Below are positions 46,145 through 54,650 of a DNA stretch of 64,000 bases, one piece after another; within the stretch, counting starts at the first letter, position 1, and every line of letters starts with the position of its first letter. The DNA is taken from the NCBI RefSeq assembly GCF_014174515.1, contig NZ_JACJUG010000022.1:1-64000 (forward strand), given 5' to 3'. This DNA comes from Mitsuaria sp. WAJ17. Its GTDB lineage: Bacteria; Pseudomonadota; Gammaproteobacteria; Burkholderiales; Burkholderiaceae_C. The notes under the pieces are model-generated. The model was not told the DNA's origin and made no database searches. It worked only from the letters and a program-made list of their open reading frames with translations. The translations under genes were made by a program, and so were the position numbers.

Positions 46145-49100
46145 ATGTCACGCTTCTTCATCGATCGGCCGATCTTTGCCTGGGTGATCGCACTGTTCAT
46201 CCTGGTGTTCGGCGCGGTGTCCATCACCAAGCTGCCGGTGGCGCAGTACCCCACGGTGGCTCCGCCCTCCCTCGTGGTCAGCGCCGCCTATCCCGGCGCC
46301 TCCGCCCAGACCCTGGACGAGAGCGTCATCTCCGTGCTGGAGCAGGAACTCAACGGCTCGCCCAATCTGGCCTACATCGAGTCCGTTTCGCAGGCTAATG
46401 GCACCGGCGCCATCACCGTGACCTTCGAGCCCGGCACCAATATTGACCTGGCCCAGGTCGAGGTGCAGAACCGCATCTCGCGCGCCGCGCCGCGTCTTCC
46501 GGCTTCGGTGGTGCAGCAGGGCGTGCGGGTGGACAAGGCGCGCAACAACTTCCTGCTGTTCGTGACCCTGTCCAGCAAGGCCGGCAGCCTGGACCCCATC
46601 GCCCTGGGAGACTATGCCTCGCGCGCCATCATTCCCGAACTGCAGCGCCTGCCCGGCATCGGCCAGGCCCAGCTCTTCGGCACGGAACGCGCGATGCGCA
46701 TCTGGCTGGATCCGGCCAAGCTGCAGTCCTTCAACATCAGCCCGGCCGAGGTCAACGTCGCCATCCGCGCGCAGAACGCGCTGGTGCCGGCCGGCTCCAT
46801 CGGCGAGCTGCCCAATCTGAGCACGCAGACCATGTCCGCCACCGTGGTGGTCAAGGGCCAACTGGAGTCGGTGGAGCAGTTCAAGTCCATCGTGCTGCGC
46901 GCCAACCCTGACGGCTCCACCGTGCGGCTCAAGGACGTTGCCCGCGTGGAGCTGGGCGGGCAGGGCTACGGCTCCTACTCGCGCCTGAACGGCAAGCCCA
47001 GCACCGGCATCGGCATCCAGCTCTCGCCCAGCGGCAACGCGCTCGCGTCCGCGCAGGCCGTCAAGGACCGCATGGTCGAGCTGCAGCGCTTCTTCCCCGA
47101 AGGCGTGGTCTACGAGATCCCCTACGACTCCTCGAAGTTCGTGAAGATCTCCATCGAGCAAGTTGTCGAGACCCTGGTCGAGGCCATCATCCTCGTGTTC
47201 CTGGTGATGTTCCTGTTCCTGCAAAACTGGCGCTACACCCTCATCCCGACCATCGTGGTGCCGATCGCCCTGCTGGGCACCTTCGCCATCATGTTGTGGA
47301 TGGGTTTCTCGATCAACGTGCTGACCCTGTTCGGCATGGTGCTGGCCATCGGCATCCTGGTGGACGATGCCATCGTGGTGGTCGAGAACGTCGAGCGCAT
47401 CATGAACGAGGAGGGGCGCTCGCCGCTGGAGGCCACCAAGAAGGCGATGGGCCAGATCTCCGGCGCCATCATCGGCATCACCGTGGTGCTGGTCTCGGTC
47501 TTCGTGCCCATGGCCTTCTTCGCCGGCTCGGTGGGCAACATCTATCGCCAGTTCTCGCTGGCCATGGTGGCGTCCATGCTGCTGTCGGCCTTCATGGCCC
47601 TGAGCCTGACGCCGGCCCTGTGCGCCACGCTGCTGCGCCCCGTCAAGCAGGGCGAGGCGCATGCCAAGAGCGGTTTCTTCGGATGGTTCAACCGCGGTTT
47701 CTCGGCCACGGCCAAAGGCTACGAGAGCTGGGTGGCCCGGTTGCTCAAGCGCAGCGGCCGCATGCTGATCGCCTATGTCGCCGTGATCGCGGTCGTGGGC
47801 TGGGTCTACCTGCGCATGCCCACCTCCTTCCTGCCCAATGAAGACCAGGGCTACCTGATCGTCAACGTGCAGCTGCCCCCGGGCGCCACGGCCAACCGCA
47901 CCGAGGCGGCCGTCAAGCAGGTCGAGGACTTCATGCTCAAGCAGCCCGAGGTGCAGAACACCGTGGGCGTGATCGGCTTCTCCTTCTCGGGGCAGGGCCA
48001 GAATGCCGCGCTGGTGTTCGTGCCGCTCAAGCCCTGGGAGGAGCGCAAGGGTGCGCAGCACAGCGCGCAGGCGCTGGCGGGCCGAGCCTTCGGCGCCTTC
48101 ATGGCCGTGCGCGATGCCTTTATCTTCCCGCTCTCGCCGCCGCCCATCCCTGAGCTGGGCACGGCCACCGGCTTCGCCCTGCGCCTGCAGGACCGCGGCG
48201 GCCTGGGCCATGAGGCCCTGCTGAACGCCCGCAATCAGCTGATGGGCATGGCCAGCCAGAGCAAGGTCATCACCGGCATGCGCCCGGATGGCCTGGAGGA
48301 CGCGCCCCAGCTGCAGCTGGACATCGACCGCGACAAGGCCAATGCCCTGGGGGTGAGCTTCGACAACCTGGGCACCGTCATCGGCACCCAGCTGGGCTCG
48401 GCCTATGTGAACGACTTCCCCAGCAACGGCCGCCTGCAGCGTGTCGTGGTGCAGGCCGAGGCCGGTGCTCGCATGCAGCCGCAGGACCTGCTGCGCCTGA
48501 ACGTCGTCAACAACAAGGGCCAGAGCGTGCCGCTGTCCAGCTTCGCGACGACCAAGTGGATCACGGGCCAGATGCAGGCCGTGCGCTACAACGGCTATCC
48601 CGCGATGCGCCTGGCTGGCGATGCCGCACCCGGCGCCTCGACCGGTGCAGCCATGGCCGAGCTGGAGAAGATGGTGGCCCAGCTGCCGCCGGGAATCGGC
48701 TACGAGTGGACGGGGCTGTCGCGCGAGGAGAAGATATCCGGCTCGCAGGCCACCGTGTTGCTGCTGTTCTCGCTGCTGGCCGTGTTCCTGTGCCTGGCCG
48801 CGCTGTACGAGAGCTGGTCGATTCCCTTCGCTGTGCTGCTGGTGGTGCCCCTGGGCCTTTTCGGCGCGCTGATGGGGGCCACGATGCGGGGCATGCCCAA
48901 CGACGTGTTCTTCAAGGTGGGCCTGATCACCATCATCGGCCTCTCGGCCAAGAACGCCATCCTGATCATCGAGTTCGCCAAGGACCTGCAGGCCGAAGGC
49001 CGCAGCCTGGTGGAGGCGATCCTGGAGGCCTGCCACCTGCGCTTCCGTCCCATCATCATGACCTCCATGGCCTTCATCCTGGGCGTTCTGCCCCTGGTGT

Positions 49101-49303
49101 TCGCCAGTGGTGCCGGTTCCGCCAGCCAGCGGGCCATCGGCACGGGTGTGATGTCCGGGATGATCTCGGCCACGGTGCTGGCGGTGCTCTTCGTGCCGGT
49201 GTTCTTCCTGGTGGTGCGCAAGCTGTTCAAGCCGAGCGAGCGCCAGAAGGCGTTTGATGCCCAGCACGCCCACGGGATTGGTCATGCTGCAGAAGGCCAC
49301 TGA
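46145..49303 (+). CDS. acrB: RND multidrug efflux pump (AcrB/MexB-like, HAE1)
   Basis: 1052 residues, the normal HAE1 size. It opens 'M-S-R-F-F-I-D-R-P-I-F-A-W-V-I-A'. Twelve membrane helices are expected; the proton relay pair is visible in TM4 ('G-I-L-V-D-D-A-I-V-V-V-E-N'). Two large periplasmic loops and 'F-F-K-V-G-L-I-T-I-I-G-L-S-A-K-N-A' in TM10 match AcrB. It exports drugs, dyes and detergents by proton antiport. Driven from the AcrR-controlled promoter. Confidence 0.97.
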   Translation: MSRFFIDRPIFAWVIALFILVFGAVSITKLPVAQYPTVAPPSLVVSAAYPGASAQTLDESVISVLEQELNGSPNLAYIESVSQANGTGAITVTFEPGTNIDLAQVEVQNRISRAAPRLPASVVQQGVRVDKARNNFLLFVTLSSKAGSLDPIALGDYASRAIIPELQRLPGIGQAQLFGTERAMRIWLDPAKLQSFNISPAEVNVAIRAQNALVPAGSIGELPNLSTQTMSATVVVKGQLESVEQFKSIVLRANPDGSTVRLKDVARVELGGQGYGSYSRLNGKPSTGIGIQLSPSGNALASAQAVKDRMVELQRFFPEGVVYEIPYDSSKFVKISIEQVVETLVEAIILVFLVMFLFLQNWRYTLIPTIVVPIALLGTFAIMLWMGFSINVLTLFGMVLAIGILVDDAIVVVENVERIMNEEGRSPLEATKKAMGQISGAIIGITVVLVSVFVPMAFFAGSVGNIYRQFSLAMVASMLLSAFMALSLTPALCATLLRPVKQGEAHAKSGFFGWFNRGFSATAKGYESWVARLLKRSGRMLIAYVAVIAVVGWVYLRMPTSFLPNEDQGYLIVNVQLPPGATANRTEAAVKQVEDFMLKQPEVQNTVGVIGFSFSGQGQNAALVFVPLKPWEERKGAQHSAQALAGRAFGAFMAVRDAFIFPLSPPPIPELGTATGFALRLQDRGGLGHEALLNARNQLMGMASQSKVITGMRPDGLEDAPQLQLDIDRDKANALGVSFDNLGTVIGTQLGSAYVNDFPSNGRLQRVVVQAEAGARMQPQDLLRLNVVNNKGQSVPLSSFATTKWITGQMQAVRYNGYPAMRLAGDAAPGASTGAAMAELEKMVAQLPPGIGYEWTGLSREEKISGSQATVLLLFSLLAVFLCLAALYESWSIPFAVLLVVPLGLFGALMGATMRGMPNDVFFKVGLITIIGLSAKNAILIIEFAKDLQAEGRSLVEAILEACHLRFRPIIMTSMAFILGVLPLVFASGAGSASQRAIGTGVMSGMISATVLAVLFVPVFFLVVRKLFKPSERQKAFDAQHAHGIGHAAEGH

Positions 49304-49315
49304 CCGAGCATCCCA

Positions 49316-49328
49316 CCCCCTACCGGCT
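49316..49328. repeat. Partial copy of the REP-like element
   Basis: CCCCCTACCGGCT, identical to the first 13 bases of the element at 23529, in the 82-bp gap between the pump and outer-membrane channel genes. Confidence 0.45.
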
Positions 49329-49385
49329 GTCATCCGGTCTGCGGGATGCCCTGCTAGGAGTTGCGCAAGCAACGGAGCAAGCGAT

Positions 49386-50783
49386 ATGAATCAGACACAA
49401 CTTTCTCGACTGCGCCTCGGCCTCAGCGTCGTGGCCCTGGCCGCGCTGACGGCCTGCGCGAATCTCGCGCCCCAGCATGAGCGGCCGGCCCTGCCGGTGG
49501 CTGAGCAGCTGGGCGCGTCGGGCGCGCAAGACCTGACCCTGCCGGCCTGGCGCGACTTCTATGCCGATGCGCGCCTGCAGGCCCTGGTTGACATCGCCCT
49601 GCGCAACAACCGCGACCTGCGGGTCGCGTTGCGCAGCGTGGACCAGGCCGCGGCCCTGGCCCGCGTCAGCGATGCCAACCGCTGGCCGACCGTGGCCGCC
49701 GGCCTCATCAGCAGCCGCCAGCCCAATGCCAGGGACGACACCATCACCGCCAGCTACCAGGCCGGCCTGCAGGTGACGGCCTACGAGCTGGACCTCTGGG
49801 GCAAGCTGCGCAACCAGAGCGACGCCGCCCAGGCCCGCTACCTGGCCAGCGAGGACGGCGCCCGTGCTGCCCAGCTGAGCCTCGTCGCCGGCGTGGCCTC
49901 GGCGCACTATGCGCTGCAGATCGACGAGGCGCTGCTGGACTACGCCCGCAAGACCCTGACCAGCCGCGAGGACAGCCACCGTCTGATCCGCCTGCGCTTC
50001 GACCAGGGCGCAGCTTCCAGCCTGGAGCTGCAAGGCGCGATCTCGGCGCTGGAGGCTGCCCGTGCTGCCCAGGCCCAGGCCCAGCGCCAGCGCAGCCAGG
50101 ACGAGAACGCCCTGGTGCTGCTGCTCGGCCAGCCCCTGCCCCAGGACCTGCCGGCCGGCGCCCCGCTGGCTGGCCAGGCTCTGGCACCGCTGGCCGCGGG
50201 TGTGAAGTCCAGCGTGCTGCTCGAGCGGCCGGACGTGCGCCAGTCGGAGGCCCTGCTCGTGGCTGCCGAGGCCAATGTGGGCGCCGCCCGCGCCGCCTTC
50301 TTCCCCAGCATCACCCTGAGCACCAGCATCGGAAGTGCCAGCTCGGAGCTGTCGGGCCTGTTCAAGAACACGGCCTGGAGCTTCGCCAGCCAGGCGCTGA
50401 TGCCGGTCTTCGACGCGGGCCGCAACAGCGCCAACCTCAAGGCCACGCAGGCCGCCCGTGAGATCGCCGTGGCGCAGTACGAGAAGTCCATCCAGCAGGC
50501 ATTCCGCGAGGTGGCCGATGCGCTTGCCGCCCGCAGCACGCTGGCCGAGCAGCTGCGCGCCCAGGAAGCTCAGGCCGCAGCCGAGGCCGAGCGCCTGCGC
50601 CTGGTGGAGTTGCGCTTCGCCAATGGCGCCTCCAGCAGCCTGGAGCTGCTGGACGCCCAGCGCGGCAGCTTCGCCGCGCAGCAGGCTGCCCTGCAGGTGC
50701 GCCTGGCGACGCTGCATTCGGGCGTGCAGCTCTACAAGGCCCTGGGCGGCGGCGCAGCAGCCGAGCTGCGCGCCCAGCGCTGA
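49386..50783 (+). CDS. oprM: RND outer-membrane channel lipoprotein (OprM/NodT-like)
   Basis: 465 residues from ATG 49386. Lipobox 'A-L-T-A-C' with lipid Cys near residue 24. Two OEP repeats are visible; each has the long helix and 'R-P-D-V-R-Q-S-E-A' / 'A-N-V-G-A-A-R-A-A-F-F-P-S-I' family signatures. It completes the tripartite pump. It ends before a clear terminator, and the graspetide genes begin 253 bp downstream. Confidence 0.95.
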   Translation: MNQTQLSRLRLGLSVVALAALTACANLAPQHERPALPVAEQLGASGAQDLTLPAWRDFYADARLQALVDIALRNNRDLRVALRSVDQAAALARVSDANRWPTVAAGLISSRQPNARDDTITASYQAGLQVTAYELDLWGKLRNQSDAAQARYLASEDGARAAQLSLVAGVASAHYALQIDEALLDYARKTLTSREDSHRLIRLRFDQGAASSLELQGAISALEAARAAQAQAQRQRSQDENALVLLLGQPLPQDLPAGAPLAGQALAPLAAGVKSSVLLERPDVRQSEALLVAAEANVGAARAAFFPSITLSTSIGSASSELSGLFKNTAWSFASQALMPVFDAGRNSANLKATQAAREIAVAQYEKSIQQAFREVADALAARSTLAEQLRAQEAQAAAEAERLRLVELRFANGASSSLELLDAQRGSFAAQQAALQVRLATLHSGVQLYKALGGGAAAELRAQR

Positions 50784-50838
50784 CGACGCCCCAGAACCCC
50801 GGCGCCGTGGCACGGGCCGGGTGTGTCAGACGTATGAC

Positions 50839-50868
50839 AAGGGTAGGCCTGTGGGCCTGCCCTTTTTT
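50839..50868 (+). terminator. Intrinsic terminator after the efflux operon
   Basis: AAGGGTAGGCC (50839-50849), loop TGTG, GGCCTGCCCTT (50854-50864) with one G-T pair, then T to 50868. It separates the efflux operon from the graspetide cluster. Confidence 0.85.
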
Positions 50869-51036
50869 CATATCGACACAATCGCTGGGCGCTATCTGAT
50901 GCAATCCAGGGTTGGCACTGATGAATAACGGTTATCCATGGGCGGCATCGCTCCTATGATGCGCAGCGGCTGTCACACGCGGATCGGGAGGTCCGGCGCC
51001 AGCCGCTGATTTCAGCAACCGATGGAGGAATGACCC

Positions 51037-51294
51037 ATGTCCGAAAAACTGCCTTTCTTCGCCCGCTTCCTGGAAGCCCAGGAACTGGACGCCGTCAGCG
51101 GCGGTGGCGCTTCTGCCACCTCCAAGACCCTGGACCAGCCCGAGCAAACCATGAAGTACCCCTCCGATGGGGATGACCACCTGCCCGAGACTCTGTCGGC
51201 CGACGCCACCAGCACCAGTCCGCTCAAGGACGACATCGTCGTTACTCTGAAGTACCCCTCCGACGGCGACGACCACCTCGGCAACGAAGTCTGA
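51037..51294 (+). CDS. mdnA: Microviridin-type graspetide precursor, two core repeats
   Basis: 85 residues, with GGAGGA at 51024-51029. The leader holds P6-F-F-A-R-F-L12, the signature helix that MdnB/MdnC-type ligases bind. E16-L-D-A-V-S-G22-G23 follows and fits the double-glycine leader pattern (EL-x-x-V-x-GG). Two cores follow: T38-M-K40-Y-P-S43-D44-G-D46-D47-H-L49 and T70-L-K72-Y-P-S75-D76-G-D78-D79-H-L81, 32 residues apart. By the microviridin scheme, each core could gain Thr-Asp and Ser-Asp esters and a Lys-Asp amide. The residue after Thr, the usual protease-facing position, is Met and Leu, which suggests an inhibitor of elastase-, chymotrypsin- or subtilisin-like proteases. Ring formation and target are inferred. 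Confidence 0.92.
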   Translation: MSEKLPFFARFLEAQELDAVSGGGASATSKTLDQPEQTMKYPSDGDDHLPETLSADATSTSPLKDDIVVTLKYPSDGDDHLGNEV

Positions 51295-51341
51295 ACGTGC
51301 CTTCGGCGCCGCGCCCTCGGGCCGGCGCCTGCGTTCCCTGT

Positions 51342-51381
51342 CCGCCCCGTCCACCCCGTTTTTTCCGGGGGAGCGGGGCGG
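51342..51381 (+). promoter_or_regulatory. Stem-loop between precursor and ligase genes
   Basis: The outer stem is CCGCCCCG (51342-51349) with CGGGGCGG (51374-51381). The inner stem is CCCCG (51354-51358) with CGGGG (51366-51370), loop TTTTTTC. It begins 47 bp after the precursor stop and ends 25 bp before the first ligase gene. The T-run is in the loop, not after the stem, so partial attenuation or mRNA protection is likelier than full termination. Confidence 0.65.
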
Positions 51382-51406
51382 TATTGCTTGCCTGCCTGGA
51401 ATCGAT

Positions 51407-52405
51407 GTGTCGCCTCTCGTTCTCCTGCTGACCCACGCCGCCGACCACACCACCGTCGATTGGGTGGCCGACGCCTTGCTGCGCCGTGGCGCTCAACCCC
51501 TGCGCGTGGACACCGATCGTTTTCCGCTGGACTGGCAGCTGGGCCTGGGCCTGGAGGGGGGCGATGACGGCGGCTTCCTGTGCCTGCAGGGGCGCACGCA
51601 TGCCCTGGAGGCTGTGCAGGCCGTCTGGCTGCGCCAACTGCTGCCGCCGGCCCTGGGCGACGCCATCGACGAGCGCTATCGGGCGTCCTGTGTCCAGGAA
51701 TGCCGCCATGTCCTGCGTGCCTTGTGGGACCGGCTGGAAGGCGCCCGCTGGGTCAACGGCCTTGCGCAGGTGGAGCGCGCCGGGGCCAAGCTGCGGCAGC
51801 TGCGCCTGGCCCGCGAGGCCGGCCTGCGCGTGCCAGACACGCTTTGCAGCAACGATCCCGCCGCCGTCCGCGCCTTCCATGCCCGCCAGCCGCGGGGCGT
51901 GGTGATGAAGATGCAGACCGTGCTGGCACCGGGCATGCGCGGAGGTGCGGGCAATCTCTACACCACGGTCATCGAGTCCGCGGACCTGCAGGACGATCGC
52001 GGCCTGGCCCTGTGCCCGCCGCTGTTCCAGGAGCGCATCGCCAAGGCCGAGGAGCTGCGGGTGATCGCCGTCGATGGGCACCTGTTCTGCGGTGCCATCC
52101 GACCGCAGGCCGGGGCGGGACGTGTGGACGACTGGCGCCCGCAGGCCGGGTTGGCATGGATGCCGGCCCAACTGCCAGAAGCCGTGGCCGCTAGATTCCT
52201 CGACCTGATGCGCCGGCTGGGACTTCGCTACGGGGCCGCGGACTTCATCCACACCCCGGATGACGACTGGGTCTTCCTGGAAGTCAACGCCTGCGGCGAG
52301 TGGGGCATGCTGCAACGCGAGCTGGGACTGCCCATTGCCGATGCCCTGGCCGATGCCCTGCTCGCCGATGCTCCCGTCCTCTGCGCTGCGGCGCCCTCTG
52401 TCTGA
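51407..52405 (+). CDS. mdnB: Graspetide ATP-grasp ligase, MdnB-like (amide-forming)
   Basis: 332 residues from GTG 51407; no other good start is near, and the ribosome-binding site is weak. The N-terminus 'V-L-L-L-T-H-A-A-D-H-T-T-V-D-W-V-A-D-A-L' and 'L-R-V-D-T-D-R-F-P' match the MdnB/MvdC type rather than MdnC. ATP-grasp metal ligands are E292 and N294 in 'F-L-E-V-N-A-C-G-E-W'. MdnB enzymes form the Lys-to-acid amide (lactam) after the esters. It follows the precursor by 112 bp and precedes the MdnC-like gene by 18 bp. Confidence 0.88.
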   Translation: MSPLVLLLTHAADHTTVDWVADALLRRGAQPLRVDTDRFPLDWQLGLGLEGGDDGGFLCLQGRTHALEAVQAVWLRQLLPPALGDAIDERYRASCVQECRHVLRALWDRLEGARWVNGLAQVERAGAKLRQLRLAREAGLRVPDTLCSNDPAAVRAFHARQPRGVVMKMQTVLAPGMRGGAGNLYTTVIESADLQDDRGLALCPPLFQERIAKAEELRVIAVDGHLFCGAIRPQAGAGRVDDWRPQAGLAWMPAQLPEAVAARFLDLMRRLGLRYGAADFIHTPDDDWVFLEVNACGEWGMLQRELGLPIADALADALLADAPVLCAAAPSV

Positions 52406-52423
52406 ATACCCGAGCCTGATGCC

Positions 52424-53473
52424 ATGAATGTCCTGATCGTTACCCATTCCCGCGACCACCACTGCACCCCCCTGATCACCCGGGCCCTGATGGCCCGCGG
52501 CGCCACGGCGTGGTGCTTCGAGACCGACCTGTTCCCCTCGTCCGTGCAGCTGAGCCTGCATGCCGACAGTCAGCAGCAGACCCTGCTGCTGCAGACGCCC
52601 CTGGGGCAGCTGGACCTGGCCGAGCTGCAGGCCTGCTACTACCGCCGTCTGCGCATCGGCGGCGCCATCCCGGACACCGTGCCCGGCGTCTACCGCGAGG
52701 CCGCACAGAAGGAGAGCCGGGCCCAGGTCCTGGGCCTGCTGCACAGCCTGGACTGCTTCCAGCTGGACGGCTACGAGAAGGTGCGCCGGGCCGATCACAA
52801 GCAGCTGCAGCTCAAGACCGCGGCCCATCTGGGGCTGGAGATTCCGGACAGCCTCTCCACCAATGACCCGCAGGCCGTGCGCGAGTTCTTCGGGACGCAT
52901 CCTCAGGGCATCGTGGGAAAGATGCTCAGCTCCTTTGCCATCTACGAGCAGGGGCAGGAGAAGGTGATGTTCACCAATCGCATCCGCCCCGAGGATCTGG
53001 ACCACCTGGACGCCCTCCGGCACGGCCCCATGACCTTCCAGGCCCTGGTGCCCAAGGCCCTGGAACTGCGGGTGACCATCGTGGGCGAGCAGGTCTTCGC
53101 CGCGGCCATCGACTCCCAGGCCAATGAGCGCGCCCGGACCGACTGGCGCCGCGAGGGTCGTCGCATGCTGCGGGACTGGCAGCACCACGTCCTGCCCGCA
53201 GACATCCAGGCCCGGCTGCTGGCCCTGATGGATGCCTTCGGGCTCAACTACGGCGCCATTGACCTCATCCTGACGCCGGACGGTCGCCACGTTTTCCTCG
53301 AGCTCAATCCGGCCGGCGAGTTCATGTGGCTGGAGCAGCACCCTGGCCTGCCCATCGCCGATGCCCTGGCCGACGTGCTGATCGGGCATGCCCCGCGCCG
53401 AGGCGTGCCGGGCCTCCTGGCCCCTGACTTCTTTGCTGGCCGCAAGCGGGCTCAGGAAGCGCAGGCTGCCTGA
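52424..53473 (+). CDS. mdnC: Graspetide ATP-grasp ligase, MdnC-like (ester-forming)
   Basis: 349 residues. It opens 'M-N-V-L-I-V-T-H-S-R-D-H-H-C-T-P-L-I-T-R', the MdnC/MvdD pattern. 'C-Y-Y-R-R-L-R-I-G' near residue 75 is conserved in this type. ATP-grasp ligands are E293 and N295 in 'F-L-E-L-N-P-A-G-E-F'. It should activate side-chain carboxylates with ATP and join them to Thr and Ser hydroxyls of the precursor cores. The last ~25 residues are Arg/Ala/Gln-rich. Order precursor-MdnB-MdnC is the same as in cyanobacterial microviridin clusters. Confidence 0.9.
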   Translation: MNVLIVTHSRDHHCTPLITRALMARGATAWCFETDLFPSSVQLSLHADSQQQTLLLQTPLGQLDLAELQACYYRRLRIGGAIPDTVPGVYREAAQKESRAQVLGLLHSLDCFQLDGYEKVRRADHKQLQLKTAAHLGLEIPDSLSTNDPQAVREFFGTHPQGIVGKMLSSFAIYEQGQEKVMFTNRIRPEDLDHLDALRHGPMTFQALVPKALELRVTIVGEQVFAAAIDSQANERARTDWRREGRRMLRDWQHHVLPADIQARLLALMDAFGLNYGAIDLILTPDGRHVFLELNPAGEFMWLEQHPGLPIADALADVLIGHAPRRGVPGLLAPDFFAGRKRAQEAQAA

Positions 53474-53988
53474 GCCGCCTGAGGCCCGGTCGTACTGCCG
53501 GCCCCCAGGCCGGCTCACAGTCCCCCCGCGTTTGAACTGGCTTGCCTTTGGCCGCATCGCGAGGTCCAAGGGCGCGTGGCATCGACCGGGCATGGGGGAA
53601 TCGGGCCTGCCGGCGGAATGGTCCCATGAAGGAGGGGGCAACGCCTCTCGGCCCCGGCAAAACCGGGCCGTGGCCTTTTCGCCTAGATCGACTCACGTTG
53701 ACCTGGCTCTGCCGGACCGCCCACCTTGCCCCTTGACGTGGCGCATGTCGCGCGCAGGGGTGTGGGCTCCGGTCACAGCGAGGTCAAGAAAAAAGAAAAG
53801 ACCCACTGCACAGCAGCCGGGCCTTCTCGCTCAGAGCGACTCAGGCTGATCCGGCGCTGCCGGGCAGCCAAGCGTGCCCCCTTGTGGGGGCTGAGGCCGG
53901 ACGCAAACGGCGAGCGGTTTGTGCCTCCCCAAGGGCCTGGGCTCTGGTCTGGCACGGCCTGCAGGGCTGGCGAAGTCGGTAGGGGGCG
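53474..53988. other. 515-bp non-coding stretch after the graspetide cluster
   Basis: No convincing gene on either strand. It contains a CCCCC-TTGT-GGGGG hairpin (53877-53890), several CCGG-rich dyads and, at its end, a reverse copy of the REP-like element. An A-rich run AAGAAAAAAGAAAAG lies at 53786-53800. It could hold the end of the graspetide transcript or an unrecognised RNA. Confidence 0.45.
53969..53986 (-). repeat. Reverse copy of the REP-like element head
   Basis: On the minus strand CCCCCTACCGACTTCGCC, 17 of 18 identical to 23529-23546. It lies directly beside the stop codon of the small gene at 53989. Confidence 0.6.
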
Positions 53989-54207
53989 TCAATCTTGCGC
54001 CGCCACCCATGCGCGGCCTTGTGCCTGGGCGTAGTTCAGCGCCTGGCGGCGCCCGGTGAAGCGCGGGGTGAAGCGCATCACGCGGTCATGGTTGGCTGAG
54101 CCTTGCCCGGAGCGGATGGAGACGCTGGCATAGATGCCACCGTCCTCAGAAGTCTTGATGAAAGGTGAGACAAGGAATCGCCCCACCTCGATGCTGTTCT
54201 TTTGCAT
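53989..54207 (-). CDS. Small uncharacterised protein downstream of cspA
   Basis: 72 residues from ATG 54207; a longer reading to 54345 is possible but Pro/Ala-rich and unlike protein. 'V-G-R-F-L-V-S-P-F-I-K-T-S-E-D-G-G-I-Y-A-S-V-S-I-R-S-G-Q' reads as paired beta strands and 'A-L-N-Y-A-Q-A-Q-G-R-A-W-V' as a helix. Small genes with this pattern often follow cspA in Burkholderiales, from memory of the group. Function unknown; co-expression in cold or stationary phase is inferred from the same-strand position 227 bp after cspA. Confidence 0.6.
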   Translation of the reverse strand: MQKNSIEVGRFLVSPFIKTSEDGGIYASVSIRSGQGSANHDRVMRFTPRFTGRRQALNYAQAQGRAWVAAQD

Positions 54208-54434
54208 GGTTGTCTCGAGGTGTGCGCCTTGAAGGAGCCGTCCCTGCGTGGAGGTCCAGAGAGCCGTCTTGGCGCGGATGGTGATGAAGTCCGGGGCAGG
54301 CGCAATGCCTGGCGCGGAAGCGGGTGCCCGGTGAGAGTCGGGCACCTGAAGCCGTGATCCGCGGGGACCACGGCCGTTCGGGATGGGCCGTCCAGGGAGA
54401 CGGCCCAGGCCTTCCCAGGCCTGGAGGAAGTGCT

Positions 54435-54650
54435 TTACAGGGGCTTGATGTTCGAAGCCTGCAGGCCCTTGGGGCCTTGCTTCACTTCGAATTCGACCTG
54501 CTGGCCTTCAGCCAGGCTGCGGAAGCCGCCACCGTTGCGGATTTCGCTGTGGTGGGCGAAGAGGTCCTTGCTGCCGTCGGCGGGGGTGATGAAACCGAAG
54601 CCCTTGCCGTCGTCGAACCACTTGACGATACCGTTCTGGATGCTGCTCAT
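54435..54650 (-). CDS. cspA: Cold-shock protein (CspA family)
   Basis: 71 residues from ATG 54650, standard CSP size; the frame is open upstream but that part is leader. RNP1 'K-G-F-G-F-I' and RNP2 'D-L-F-A-H-H' are present in a single OB-fold cold-shock domain. It binds single-stranded RNA and DNA and melts secondary structure. The 5' leader is probably long, as for cspA. Confidence 0.95.
   Translation of the reverse strand: MSSIQNGIVKWFDDGKGFGFITPADGSKDLFAHHSEIRNGGGFRSLAEGQQVEFEVKQGPKGLQASNIKPL

Noticed and set aside
46148..49372. Very long open frame on the minus strand across the RND pump gene
   Set aside because: It is antisense to a certain acrB gene, His/Gln-rich in a way typical of GC-rich shadow frames, and resembles no family.
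44870..50783. RND efflux operon as the graspetide exporter
   Set aside because: It has its own AcrR control and a terminator before the cluster, and HAE1 pumps export small drugs; no evidence ties it to the peptide.
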